Below, piece by piece: positions 33,966-42,286 of a stretch of DNA of 64,000 bases. The DNA is taken from positions 69,365 to 133,364 of the forward strand of contig NZ_JALAHQ010000006.1 in assembly GCF_036983985.1 (NCBI RefSeq), given 5' to 3'. The notes beneath the pieces are model-generated. The model saw nothing but the letters and a program-made list of their open reading frames with translations. It made no database searches and was not told the DNA's origin. Position 1 is the first letter of the stretch. Every line of letters begins with the position of its first letter. The position numbers were made by a program, and so were the translations under genes. Source of the stretch: Alishewanella metallidurans (GTDB lineage: Bacteria > Pseudomonadota > Gammaproteobacteria > Enterobacterales > Alteromonadaceae).

Positions 33966-34874
33966 ATGCATAAATACGATACTAAAACCTTTCAGGGCCT
34001 TATTTTAGCCCTGCAAGATTACTGGGCACGTCAAGGTTGTGTCATTGTGCAGCCGCTCGATTTAGAAGTGGGTGCGGGTACGTTTCATCCCATGACTTTT
34101 TTGCGCTCGTTAGGGCCGGAGCCAACCAACGTGGCTTATGTACAGCCTTGTCGACGACCAACCGATGGCCGCTATGGCGAAAATCCTAACCGATTACAGC
34201 ACTATTACCAGTTTCAAGTAATCCTGAAACCTTCTCCCGATAATATGCAGGAATTGTACTTAGGTTCATTACGTGAATTGGGCATAGATACGCTGGTACA
34301 TGATATTCGTTTTGTCGAAGATAACTGGGAATCACCAACGCTTGGCGCTTGGGGCTTAGGTTGGGAAGTATGGCTAAACGGTATGGAAGTGACGCAGTTT
34401 ACTTATTTCCAGCAAGTCGGCGGCTTAGAGTGTCGGCCAGTAACGGGTGAGATTACCTACGGTTTAGAGCGCCTAGCTATGTATATTCAGAGCGTAGACT
34501 CAATTTATGATTTGGTCTGGGCTGACGGTCCGTTGGGCCGTGTTAGTTATGGCGATGTGTTTCATCAAAACGAAGTTGAGCAATCAACCTATAATTTTGA
34601 GCACGCTGATGTCAGCGCATTATTCGCCTCTTTTGATCAGTGTGAAAAAGAAAGCCAATATTTAATTGAGCAAGGCTTGCCGTTACCGGCTTATGAAAAA
34701 GTAATGAAGGCCTCGCATGCGTTTAACCTATTAGATGCACGGCATGCTATTTCGGTAACCGAGCGCCAGCGGTATATTCTACGGGTAAGGGCGCTATCAA
34801 AAGCTTGTGCTGAAGCCTATTATGCCTCGCGTGAAAAGCTCGGCTTTCCTTTATGTCGTAAGCAGGAGGCATAA
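33966..34874 (+). CDS. glyQ: Glycyl-tRNA synthetase alpha subunit
   Basis: A 302-residue catalytic subunit of the bacterial alpha2beta2 glycyl-tRNA synthetase. The conserved N-terminus TFQGLILALQDYWARQGCVI and the motif GAGTFHPMTFLRSLGPEP (about 37-54) identify it. E. coli GlyQ has 303 residues. It overlaps the start of glyS by one base (TAATG), so production is coupled. Confidence 0.98.
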   Translation: MHKYDTKTFQGLILALQDYWARQGCVIVQPLDLEVGAGTFHPMTFLRSLGPEPTNVAYVQPCRRPTDGRYGENPNRLQHYYQFQVILKPSPDNMQELYLGSLRELGIDTLVHDIRFVEDNWESPTLGAWGLGWEVWLNGMEVTQFTYFQQVGGLECRPVTGEITYGLERLAMYIQSVDSIYDLVWADGPLGRVSYGDVFHQNEVEQSTYNFEHADVSALFASFDQCEKESQYLIEQGLPLPAYEKVMKASHAFNLLDARHAISVTERQRYILRVRALSKACAEAYYASREKLGFPLCRKQEA

Positions 34875-36931
34875 TGTCTGCACCAGATTTTTTTGTTGAA
34901 ATTGGTACTGAAGAGTTACCACCAAAAGCGCTTAGAACCTTAGCCACCGCCTTTGCGGATAGCCTGCAAGCTGAACTAGAAAAGTTAGAGCTTAGCCATG
35001 CTGATGTACACTGGTACGCGGCACCACGGCGTTTAGCGGTGCGTATTAATGCATTAGCACCGCAGCAAGCAGATAAAGTAGTTGAGAAGCGCGGACCCGC
35101 ACTTAGTGCCGCATTTGATGCCAATGGCAATGCAACTAAAGCGGCGCAAGGCTGGGCAGCCGGTTGCGGCATTAAGGTTGATCAAGCTGAAAAGTTAGAA
35201 ACCGATAAAGGTGCGTGGTTACTGCATAAAGCCTTAGTTAAAGGTGCCAGCGTTGTTAGCTTGTTACCTGAGGTTGTGGCTCAAGCATTAGCCAAGCTGC
35301 CCATCGCTAAGCCAATGCGCTGGGGTAGTTCAGACGCTGAGTTTATTCGCCCTGTACAAACTGTTGTTATGCTTTATGGCAATGATGTGGTGCCTGCCAC
35401 TATTTTAGGTCGTGCTAGTGGTAACCAAACACATGGTCATCGCTTTCATGCGCCAGCTAAGTTAACTATTAATAACGCTGATCATTATTTAACTGCATTA
35501 CGTCAAGCTTACGTCGTTGCCGATTTTGCCGAACGTAAAGCCTTTATTGCTGAAGGCGTAGAAAAGGCAGCAGCTGAGCACAAGGGTAAAGTTCAAGTAG
35601 ATGACGCATTGCTTGAAGAAGTTACCGCGCTAGTAGAGTGGCCAGTGGTGCTAGTGGGTAGTTTTGATGAAAGCTTTCTGCAGGTACCAGCAGAGCCACT
35701 AATTTCAACAATGAAAGATAACCAAAAGTATTTTCCATTGTTAGATGAGAACGGCAAGTTAATGAATAAATTTATATTTGTGACTAATATTGCCAGTAAA
35801 GACCCGCAGCAAATTATTTCTGGTAATGAAAAAGTGGTGCGACCGCGCTTAGGCGACGCCCAGTTTTTCTTTAATACCGACCGTAAGAAAACGTTGGAGC
35901 AACGTTTAGACAGTCTAAAAACGGTTTTATTTCAGCAGCAGCTGGGTACACTGGCGGAAAAGTCAGAGCGGATCAGCAAAGTTGCTGGTTTTATCGCAGA
36001 AAAAATTGGTGCGGATAAGCACTCTGCAGTACGTGCAGGTTTGTTATCTAAAGCAGATTTAATGACCAATATGGTGGGTGAGTTTCCAGAAGTGCAGGGC
36101 ATTATGGGAATGCATTACGCCCGGCTAGATGGTGAGCACGAAGCGGTAGCTTTGGCATTAAATGAGCAGTATATGCCACGCTTTGCGGGCGACCAACTAC
36201 CAAGTCGGTTAGAAGGTGCAGCTGTTGCTATAGCCGATAAGCTAGATACATTAGTGGGTATTTTTGGTATTGGCCAAGCACCGAAAGGTGATAAAGATCC
36301 GTTTGCGTTGCGTCGTGCAGCAATAGGTGCACTGCGGATCATGGTAGAGAAACAGTTACCTTTGGATTTACTTGATATTATAGCCTTTAGCCAGCAAACG
36401 TTTGCCGATAAGCTCAGTAATGTTAACGTTGCCGCTGACGTGCTTGATTTTATGCTAGGCCGTTTCCGTGCTTGGTACGAAGCTGAAGGCTATAGCGTCG
36501 ATGTAATTCAAGCGGTACTGGCGCGTCGACCAACTGATCCGTCTGATTTTGACCGTCGAGTAAAAGCGGTAGCGCAGTTTCGTAAGCTAGATTCTGCACC
36601 TGCTTTAGCTGCAGCGAATAAACGTGTAGCAAATATTCTCGCGAAAGTAGAGGGCGATATTGCAATAGCAGTAAATCCTAGCTTATTACACGAAGTTGCG
36701 GAGCAAGCACTGTACACCGCGATAGTTGCCGAACAAGCTTACCAAGTTAGCCAACATAGCTATACTGAAGGTCTAATGCACCTAGCATCGATGCGTGATG
36801 TTATTGATACCTTCTTCGACCAAGTAATGGTTAATGCTGATGATGTAGCTGTACGTACAAACCGCTTAGCGTTATTAAAACAGTTACGAGAGCTATTTTT
36901 ACAAGTGGCAGATATTTCAGTATTGCAGTAG
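34874..36931 (+). CDS. glyS: Glycyl-tRNA synthetase beta subunit
   Basis: A 685-residue subunit that binds tRNA-Gly and completes the alpha2beta2 enzyme. It starts with FFVEIGTEELPPKALRTL, a family hallmark, and contains MKDNQKYFPLLDENGKL and the HD-like segment around LSKADLMTNMVGEFPEVQG. Its C-terminal domain (about 560-685) is the anticodon-binding part. The length is near that of E. coli (689). A terminator follows. Confidence 0.98.
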   Translation: MSAPDFFVEIGTEELPPKALRTLATAFADSLQAELEKLELSHADVHWYAAPRRLAVRINALAPQQADKVVEKRGPALSAAFDANGNATKAAQGWAAGCGIKVDQAEKLETDKGAWLLHKALVKGASVVSLLPEVVAQALAKLPIAKPMRWGSSDAEFIRPVQTVVMLYGNDVVPATILGRASGNQTHGHRFHAPAKLTINNADHYLTALRQAYVVADFAERKAFIAEGVEKAAAEHKGKVQVDDALLEEVTALVEWPVVLVGSFDESFLQVPAEPLISTMKDNQKYFPLLDENGKLMNKFIFVTNIASKDPQQIISGNEKVVRPRLGDAQFFFNTDRKKTLEQRLDSLKTVLFQQQLGTLAEKSERISKVAGFIAEKIGADKHSAVRAGLLSKADLMTNMVGEFPEVQGIMGMHYARLDGEHEAVALALNEQYMPRFAGDQLPSRLEGAAVAIADKLDTLVGIFGIGQAPKGDKDPFALRRAAIGALRIMVEKQLPLDLLDIIAFSQQTFADKLSNVNVAADVLDFMLGRFRAWYEAEGYSVDVIQAVLARRPTDPSDFDRRVKAVAQFRKLDSAPALAAANKRVANILAKVEGDIAIAVNPSLLHEVAEQALYTAIVAEQAYQVSQHSYTEGLMHLASMRDVIDTFFDQVMVNADDVAVRTNRLALLKQLRELFLQVADISVLQ

Positions 36932-36949
36932 TAATAGCGGCCCAATAAC

Positions 36950-36978
36950 AAAAAGCCAGCATGATAGCTGGCTTTTTT
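36950..36978. terminator. Bidirectional terminator between glyS and the GGDEF gene
   Basis: AAAAAGCCAGC (36950-36960), loop ATGATA, GCTGGCTTTTT (36967-36977). Symmetric A and T runs let it serve both convergent genes. Confidence 0.92.
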
Positions 36979-36979
36979 A

Positions 36980-38047
36980 TTAACCTGCAACTTGGTTTCG
37001 GCCAGCATTTTTTGCGCTATATAGCATTTTATCGGCTAACTTAAGTGCTTCGTCGTACTGTTCGGCACTCTCGCAAATGGCGACACCGAAGCTCGCAGTA
37101 ACTTGATAATGCTTATCTTGTTTTAGCATTTTCTCTTGGCTAACTTGTTGGCGAATTTTCTCGGCAACATTAAGTGCATCGGTATGATTGGTGTGGGGTA
37201 AAATTAATAAAAACTCTTCTCCGCCTATTCGACAGGCAAAATCTTGTTGTCGAATATTGCGTTTAAATAACATCGAGATCGCTTTTAGCACATCGTCACC
37301 GACATTATGACCATAACGATCGTTCAACCGTTTAAAATGATCTATATCACACATAATTAGCGCCAGCGGAACAAACAGCTCCGGTTGTTCGGCTAAATTA
37401 GGCATTAAGCTAGAGTCGATAAAGCGCCTATTTGCTAGCAGGGTAAGAGCATCGGTATTAGCTTGCAGCTCTTTGCTTTCTTGCAACTTGTCCATTGCTT
37501 GATGGCTACGCTCACGATAAAAATCGTTTATCCAACAAACAATGATGACGATAACCAGTGAGGCAATAAAGCGGCTGGCTTCCGCATCTTTATACTGCGC
37601 AGGAATTAAGTCGGGAATGTATAACATGACAGCAAGCGAAGTTAATAATAAAAAGTTAAAAATCAATGCCTTACGAACGCCAAGTAGACCGAATAATATA
37701 GCGGGAAAGGGAAAAACCCAATATAAAGCAGTATTGTTATAGCCACCTTGAAACACTAAGCTTAAAACAAAAAAACCGACTAAAATTGCTTCAACTGCAC
37801 AGGCTCGGTCAAGGTTGTCGCTAATTTGAAACACGATGATGTTAACTAGAAACAATAAGCCAGTGCCAAATAAAATAACCGGTAATAGTATCTCTTCGGC
37901 ATGGATATTTTTAATGCCGTAGATAAACATCACAAGACTTGTTATATAACTGACGAAGGCCAAAATATAGTGGCGCCGACGCGCGTCTATTTTATCAACC
38001 TGCTTCTTGTCATGTTTAATTAACTGCGTTTGCAATGGAAACTCCAA
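36980..38047 (-). CDS. Membrane-anchored diguanylate cyclase (GGDEF)
   Basis: A 355-residue protein that should make the second messenger cyclic di-GMP. Six or so hydrophobic segments lie between about 28 and 172, followed by a linker helix and a GGDEF domain (about 190-353). The active-site motif is GGEEF (275-279), preceded by DIDHFKRLND (234-243). An inhibitory I-site RQQD (266-269) is present five residues before GGEEF. All catalytic features are intact. It is the third of three minus-strand signalling genes (GAF, double receiver, cyclase). Confidence 0.93.
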   Translation of the reverse strand: MEFPLQTQLIKHDKKQVDKIDARRRHYILAFVSYITSLVMFIYGIKNIHAEEILLPVILFGTGLLFLVNIIVFQISDNLDRACAVEAILVGFFVLSLVFQGGYNNTALYWVFPFPAILFGLLGVRKALIFNFLLLTSLAVMLYIPDLIPAQYKDAEASRFIASLVIVIIVCWINDFYRERSHQAMDKLQESKELQANTDALTLLANRRFIDSSLMPNLAEQPELFVPLALIMCDIDHFKRLNDRYGHNVGDDVLKAISMLFKRNIRQQDFACRIGGEEFLLILPHTNHTDALNVAEKIRQQVSQEKMLKQDKHYQVTASFGVAICESAEQYDEALKLADKMLYSAKNAGRNQVAG

Positions 38048-38128
38048 ACCGATAAGCGCACTGTAGATGCTAGCATAAGTATAACAACCTGCTTGTTGAG
38101 CAGCTGTCAGACGTGTTGGTTATGTTAT

Positions 38129-38923
38129 TTACTGCTCTAATAGTCTATATAACAACTGCTTTACCGCTTCTGGTTCAAAGGGTTTATCACACATCGCATT
38201 AACGCCACTTTGCGCAATATTAGCAAGGTGCGTATCGTTTGCTTCGCTGGTTACCATTAGTATTGGGATATGTGATAAGGCGCTATGTTCACGGATAAAT
38301 TCAGTTAGTTCTCGGCCGTTAACTTCAGGCATATTGTAATCAGTAACAACTAAGTCAAACATCTGCTGTTGTAGATGTTTGATCGCCTGTTTACCGTCTT
38401 CTGCTTCGGTAATATGCTGCATGCCTAGATTATTGAGTACGCGACGAATATGATTTCGGGCTAGGCGGCTGTCATCTACCACTAACACCCTTATATCGTG
38501 TACATCAAACAAGGTTAATTCCAATTCTGCAGGGTTAAGTAAATCTATTGCTGTATTAAGGGCTTTACCCAGTTGCATCGCGTTAAACGGTTTAGGTAGT
38601 ATCGCAATAGCGCCTGATTGCTTAAAGGTTTCTAGCTGTGCTTTACGGCTCTCACTTGATACCAGCATAAACGGGATATCAGCTGTATTGCGATTAGCTT
38701 TAAGCTGATGCAGCAGTTGTTCTGCGGTGCCGTCGACAAAGTGTAAAGCGCAGGCAATGGCATCAGGTTTATGTTGAGCAATAAGCTTTAGTGCTGTGTT
38801 TATACAGTCTGCTTCTGCTACCTGAGTAACGTTTTCTTCAAGCAGTTTTTTACGAATAATTTTACGTTGTACCTCTGAAGGTTCAATCAGCAAAATATGT
38901 AAATCGGCAGGTGATAGTTGCAT
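38129..38923 (-). CDS. Two-receiver response regulator, first receiver degenerate
   Basis: 264 residues made of two CheY-like receivers without an output domain. The second (about 143-262) is complete: acidic DD at 150-151, phospho-acceptor Asp195 in TDYNMPEVNG, Thr/Ser at 225-226 and Lys247. The first (about 8-128) has Ala59 where the phospho-acceptor aspartate belongs and Glu-Pro in place of the acidic pair, but keeps Lys111. It is therefore a pseudo-receiver. The gene lies between a GAF-domain gene and a diguanylate cyclase, and may act through protein contacts. Confidence 0.9.
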   Translation of the reverse strand: MQLSPADLHILLIEPSEVQRKIIRKKLLEENVTQVAEADCINTALKLIAQHKPDAIACALHFVDGTAEQLLHQLKANRNTADIPFMLVSSESRKAQLETFKQSGAIAILPKPFNAMQLGKALNTAIDLLNPAELELTLFDVHDIRVLVVDDSRLARNHIRRVLNNLGMQHITEAEDGKQAIKHLQQQMFDLVVTDYNMPEVNGRELTEFIREHSALSHIPILMVTSEANDTHLANIAQSGVNAMCDKPFEPEAVKQLLYRLLEQ

Positions 38924-39012
38924 AACGGCTCCGCAACAAAATGAACACTAAATAACACCACAGTAATGGCGGTGGAACTGCAAATAAATCGTCACTATTA
39001 AACTTATATATT

Positions 39013-39507
39013 CTAGATAATACTTGAGCCAAACAGTTTGCAAACCGCTTTTACAAACTCGACTTCATCGACGCTCCAGTGCTTTATCGTGTTTGTTTGT
39101 TCGCAACAAATGATGCCGGCAATACCACTGCGCTGCTTTATCGGTACGTCAAGTAATGAGCGAATATTCATTGGTCGTAAAAAATGCTCACATAACTCGG
39201 ACGTTGCTGGATGATGAAAAGCATCAGCTGCGAGGACCACATCGTTACTATCTAACGCGGAAAAATAGTTTGGAAAGCTCCAACGGTCGATCATCAAGGC
39301 CTCTTCAGTAATGCCATGTTGTTGATCTAATAGCATTTGACAGCTCATTAGATCACTATCGACAAACAGCCATAGGCCGGCACGTTGAATTTGCAGTGTG
39401 TCTAAACAACCCTGCAACAAGGCTTGAGTAACAGTTGCCTTAGTTGAACTGGAGTGGTTGGCTTTTTCTTTTAGTTGTGTCAGCGATTCAGCAAAACGGT
39501 TATCCAT
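39013..39507 (-). CDS. GAF-domain sensor protein
   Basis: 164 residues consisting almost entirely of one GAF domain. The family pattern is seen in QRAGLWLFVDSDLMSCQMLLD (about 36-56), the central SLLDVPIKQRSGIAGIICCEQ (about 116-136), and the terminal VEFVKAVCKLFGSSI. There is no output domain. The ligand is unknown. It is followed on the same strand by the double receiver and the cyclase, so it may be the input part of that cluster. Confidence 0.85.
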   Translation of the reverse strand: MDNRFAESLTQLKEKANHSSSTKATVTQALLQGCLDTLQIQRAGLWLFVDSDLMSCQMLLDQQHGITEEALMIDRWSFPNYFSALDSNDVVLAADAFHHPATSELCEHFLRPMNIRSLLDVPIKQRSGIAGIICCEQTNTIKHWSVDEVEFVKAVCKLFGSSII

Positions 39508-39659
39508 AACGTCTTACACTCTAATACGGTTGCCAGTGCCTAGTATTAAAATGCCGTTTTTATCTACAGATTGCAAGTAGCTAAAGATACCTAAACATTC
39601 ATTTAGTAAGACAAAGGAAATCAAGTACAGATTGAAATAAGTTGTTACAATTTCTTGAT

Positions 39660-39711
39660 ACCTTAGGGTTTCGTTGTGTAACCTTAAGGTGATATTGTGC
39701 TACCTCTAGGT
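39660..39711 (+). promoter_or_regulatory. Three phased operator-like sites upstream of the XRE operon
   Basis: ACCTTAGGGT (39660), ACCTTAAGGT (39681) and ACCTCTAGGT (39702) share the form ACCT-NN-AGGT (one mismatch in the first) and start exactly 21 bases apart. The outermost parts, TTGATACCT (39655-39663) and AGGTATCAA (39708-39716), form a 9-base inverted repeat. They lie in the presumed promoter of the operon that encodes an XRE regulator, so autoregulation is likely. Confidence 0.65.
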
Positions 39712-39732
39712 ATCAATGCAAGGACGAAAAAG

Positions 39733-40215
39733 ATGAATCAATGGCAACCAGAGCAACAAATAACGGCATTAAAATACGGGGCTTACTTCTCATTACTTGG
39801 CTGTGGTATGTTTGCTGCTATTTTAGCGAAAAATATATTTAGAAGCCTGCAGTGGCAAGGCGAAAACGTTATGGCCGCAATAAGTGTGCTATGTGCCTTG
39901 AGCTGTATTTTTATTGCTATTCGTTGGGCGAAAAAATGCAAAGGTGGTGGCGGTTGGCGCGCTCTCTTTGGCTCGTACACCGAAGAGTTTGCCAGTGAGA
40001 TAAACCGTAAGGCAAATAGCAATAGCTTCGTCAGCTTGGTGCTCATGTTATTCCCAGCTCATATATTGGGTGATCCACCGGTAGTGAAGCATCTAGGTGG
40101 TAGCGCTGAAATTTGGTTAAACTTGAGTAATTTTGCGTTGTTTATGCTAGTTATTGCCGGCTTTGTATGGGGTTTAACCATTTTGTTTAATCTGTGTGAA
40201 GAGGCCGAAGCTTAA
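39733..40215 (+). CDS. Hypothetical inner-membrane protein, partner of an XRE regulator
   Basis: 160 residues from ATG 39733, with AGGA eight bases upstream. A longer frame from GTG 39697 has no ribosome site and would run through the operator region. Hydrophobic segments lie near 17-35, 45-62, 95-110 and 128-148, so it is a multi-pass membrane protein. No family is recognised with certainty. Small membrane proteins of this type often precede short YozG-like HTH regulators and may sense a membrane signal. The next gene starts at its last base. Confidence 0.75.
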   Translation: MNQWQPEQQITALKYGAYFSLLGCGMFAAILAKNIFRSLQWQGENVMAAISVLCALSCIFIAIRWAKKCKGGGGWRALFGSYTEEFASEINRKANSNSFVSLVLMLFPAHILGDPPVVKHLGGSAEIWLNLSNFALFMLVIAGFVWGLTILFNLCEEAEA

Positions 40216-40430
40216 TGGGCGAGCTAACAAACGTTATTGCTGTGCTGCGAGCCGAGCGTCAGCTGTCGCAGCAAGAGTTAGCTGATGCTATAGGTGTATC
40301 ACGTAAAACTATTAGTACCGTTGAAACAGGGCGCTTTAATCCGTCAGTAATTATTGCGCTAAAACTGGCGCAATACTTTAACGTATCGGTAGAACAAATT
40401 TTTATGCTAAACAAGGATGTAAGTTTTTGA
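40215..40430 (+). CDS. XRE-family HTH regulator (YozG-like)
   Basis: A 71-residue DNA-binding protein consisting of one Cro/CI-type helix-turn-helix (about 6-60, QQELADAIGVSRKTISTVETGRF). Single-domain regulators of this group (YozG/YgzD-like) are encoded next to membrane proteins, as here. It overlaps the upstream gene by one base and the downstream one by four, so it is translationally coupled. It probably binds the three sites at 39660-39711. Confidence 0.9.
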   Translation: MGELTNVIAVLRAERQLSQQELADAIGVSRKTISTVETGRFNPSVIIALKLAQYFNVSVEQIFMLNKDVSF

Positions 40431-40723
40431 AAAAAATATTAATTATTGCGCTAATCGCCTTCGGTGGCTGGCAATACTATCAAAAACAAAATACCGTACA
40501 GCCTGTGCTTGAGCCAATAGTGCAAGTTGTGCCGGATTACAGGGTACCTTTGCAAAAAGCCCGTGAAGCAGCAGCTAAAATTCAGTTTCAGTGTGATGGT
40601 CGTCAGCATTGTCGCCAGATGACATCGCGTGCTGAAGCAGAGTTTTTTCTACGTAATTGCCCCAACACAAAAATGGATGGTGATAACGATGGTGTGCCTT
40701 GTGAGAATGACTCTAGATGGTAA
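40427..40723 (+). CDS. Exported excalibur-type calcium-binding domain protein
   Basis: A 98-residue protein with a TTG start that overlaps the regulator stop (TTGA). An N-terminal hydrophobic anchor (about 3-16) precedes a short linker and an excalibur domain. CDGRQHCRQM (about 56-65) and the terminal NCPNTKMDGDNDGVPCE carry four cysteines and a calcium-loop pattern DGDNDGVPCE. It is likely held in the periplasm. Its role in the XRE operon is unknown. Confidence 0.85.
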   Translation: MKKILIIALIAFGGWQYYQKQNTVQPVLEPIVQVVPDYRVPLQKAREAAAKIQFQCDGRQHCRQMTSRAEAEFFLRNCPNTKMDGDNDGVPCENDSRW

Positions 40724-40742
40724 AAACTGCGAATAACAGCGC

Positions 40743-40991
40743 TTAGCCGCTAACCTTTTTAACGACATATCGATACGGTAACTCCGCGGTGTCGCTAGCG
40801 AGTAACTGGTGATCCATAAAACGACAAAATGCGGGTATATCACGAGTAGTGGCGGGGTCATCGGCGATGATTAGTAAGGTTTCACCAACCTGCATTTGGC
40901 GAATTTGTAGGCGTATCATCATTACCGGTTCTGGGCAGCGCATACCTAAGGCATCTAAAGTTTTATCTGCGTTGCTAAAAAACTGCTGCAT
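40743..40991 (-). CDS. tusA: TusA-family sulfurtransferase
   Basis: An 82-residue protein. The active cysteine is Cys19 in GMRCPEPVM, the hallmark of TusA, which relays sulfur for 2-thiouridine in tRNA and for molybdenum cofactor. The rest follows the TusA pattern (GETLLIIADDPATTRDIPAFCRF). The length equals E. coli TusA (81). It is a single gene on the minus strand. Confidence 0.93.
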   Translation of the reverse strand: MQQFFSNADKTLDALGMRCPEPVMMIRLQIRQMQVGETLLIIADDPATTRDIPAFCRFMDHQLLASDTAELPYRYVVKKVSG

Positions 40992-41050
40992 TATTACTCC
41001 GATAATTAAATTTTAAAACCTAACCGGTTCCAACCAAACAATTAAGAAAA

Positions 41051-41078
41051 AATAAAGGCCGTAAAAACGGCCTTTATT
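41051..41078 (-). terminator. Terminator after fadBA
   Basis: A 12-base perfect stem AATAAAGGCCGT (41051-41062), loop AAAA, ACGGCCTTTATT (41067-41078). It stops leftward fadBA transcripts before tusA. Confidence 0.88.
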
Positions 41079-41106
41079 CTATGCGATTGTGAGTAAGGCT
41101 GCCAGT

Positions 41107-42270
41107 TTATGGCCGCTCAAACACGGTAGCGATACCTTGGCCTAAGCCAATACACATAGTGGCTAAACCAAACTTACCGCCTTTGTCTTCCATTACGTTA
41201 ATTAGCGTAGTGGCAATGCGTGAACCAGAACACCCTAGCGGATGACCAAGTGCTATAGCGCCACCGTTTAAGTTTACTTTTTGCTCTGCTACTTCTAACA
41301 GACCTAAGTCTTTCATTACTGGTAATGCTTGTGCAGCAAAGGCTTCGTTTAGCTCGGCATAATCAATATCTTTAATGGTCAAACCGGCCATTTTTAAGGC
41401 TTTTTTCGTTGCGGGTACCGGGCCGTAGCCCATAATTGAAGGGTCACAACCGGCTACGCCCATACCACGCACGTAAGCGCGAATAGGTAAACCTAAGGCT
41501 TTGGCTTTTTCTTCGCTCATTACTAACATGCCAGAGGCACCATCAGACAGCGCTGATGATGTACCAGCAGTTACCGTACCGTTTACTGGGTCAAACACTG
41601 GGCGTAGTTTGCTTAACGTTTCTACCGTAGTTTCTGGGCGAATAACTTCATCGTAATCCATCAGCTTTAGTACGCCATCGGCGTCGTGGCCTTCGGTAGG
41701 AATAATTTCATTTTTAAAGCGGCCTTCAACACTAGCCTCTTGTGCTAAGCGATGCGAGCGTGCGCCAAATTCATCTTGCTGCTGACGAGTAATACCATGC
41801 ATTTTGCCGAGTAGTTCGGCGGTTAAACCCATCATGCCGGCAGCTTTAGCAACAGACACGGATAACGCCGGATCAAAATCAACACCGTGATTCATGGGTA
41901 CATGGCCCATATGCTCTACGCCGCCAATTAGGTATACATCGCCCATGCCAGTTTGAATAGCGCGTACTGCGTCGTGCAGAGCTTGCATAGAAGAGCCGCA
42001 CAAGCGGTTTATCGTTACGGCAGGCACTGAGTGTGGAATACCAGCCAGTAGCGCAGCATTACGAGCAATATTAAAACCTTGCTCTAGGGTTTGTTGCACA
42101 CAACCCCAAATAACATCGTCAATATCGGCCGGGTCTAGTGCTGGGTTACGTGCCACTAATGACGCCATAATATGTGCCGAAAGTTGCTCAGCACGCACAT
42201 TACGATACATGCCATTTTTAGAGCGCCCCATAGGGGTGCGGATACAATCTACTATAACTGCGTTTTTCAT
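41107..42270 (-). CDS. fadA: 3-ketoacyl-CoA thiolase
   Basis: A 387-residue beta subunit of the fatty-acid oxidation complex, cleaving 3-ketoacyl-CoA to acetyl-CoA. Catalytic residues are visible as Cys91 in NRLCGSSM, His343 in GHPLG and Cys373 in MCIGLGQG. The length equals E. coli FadA (387). It lies 16 bases after fadB. Confidence 0.98.
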   Translation of the reverse strand: MKNAVIVDCIRTPMGRSKNGMYRNVRAEQLSAHIMASLVARNPALDPADIDDVIWGCVQQTLEQGFNIARNAALLAGIPHSVPAVTINRLCGSSMQALHDAVRAIQTGMGDVYLIGGVEHMGHVPMNHGVDFDPALSVSVAKAAGMMGLTAELLGKMHGITRQQQDEFGARSHRLAQEASVEGRFKNEIIPTEGHDADGVLKLMDYDEVIRPETTVETLSKLRPVFDPVNGTVTAGTSSALSDGASGMLVMSEEKAKALGLPIRAYVRGMGVAGCDPSIMGYGPVPATKKALKMAGLTIKDIDYAELNEAFAAQALPVMKDLGLLEVAEQKVNLNGGAIALGHPLGCSGSRIATTLINVMEDKGGKFGLATMCIGLGQGIATVFERP

Positions 42271-42286
42271 TATTCTGCTCCTGCGC

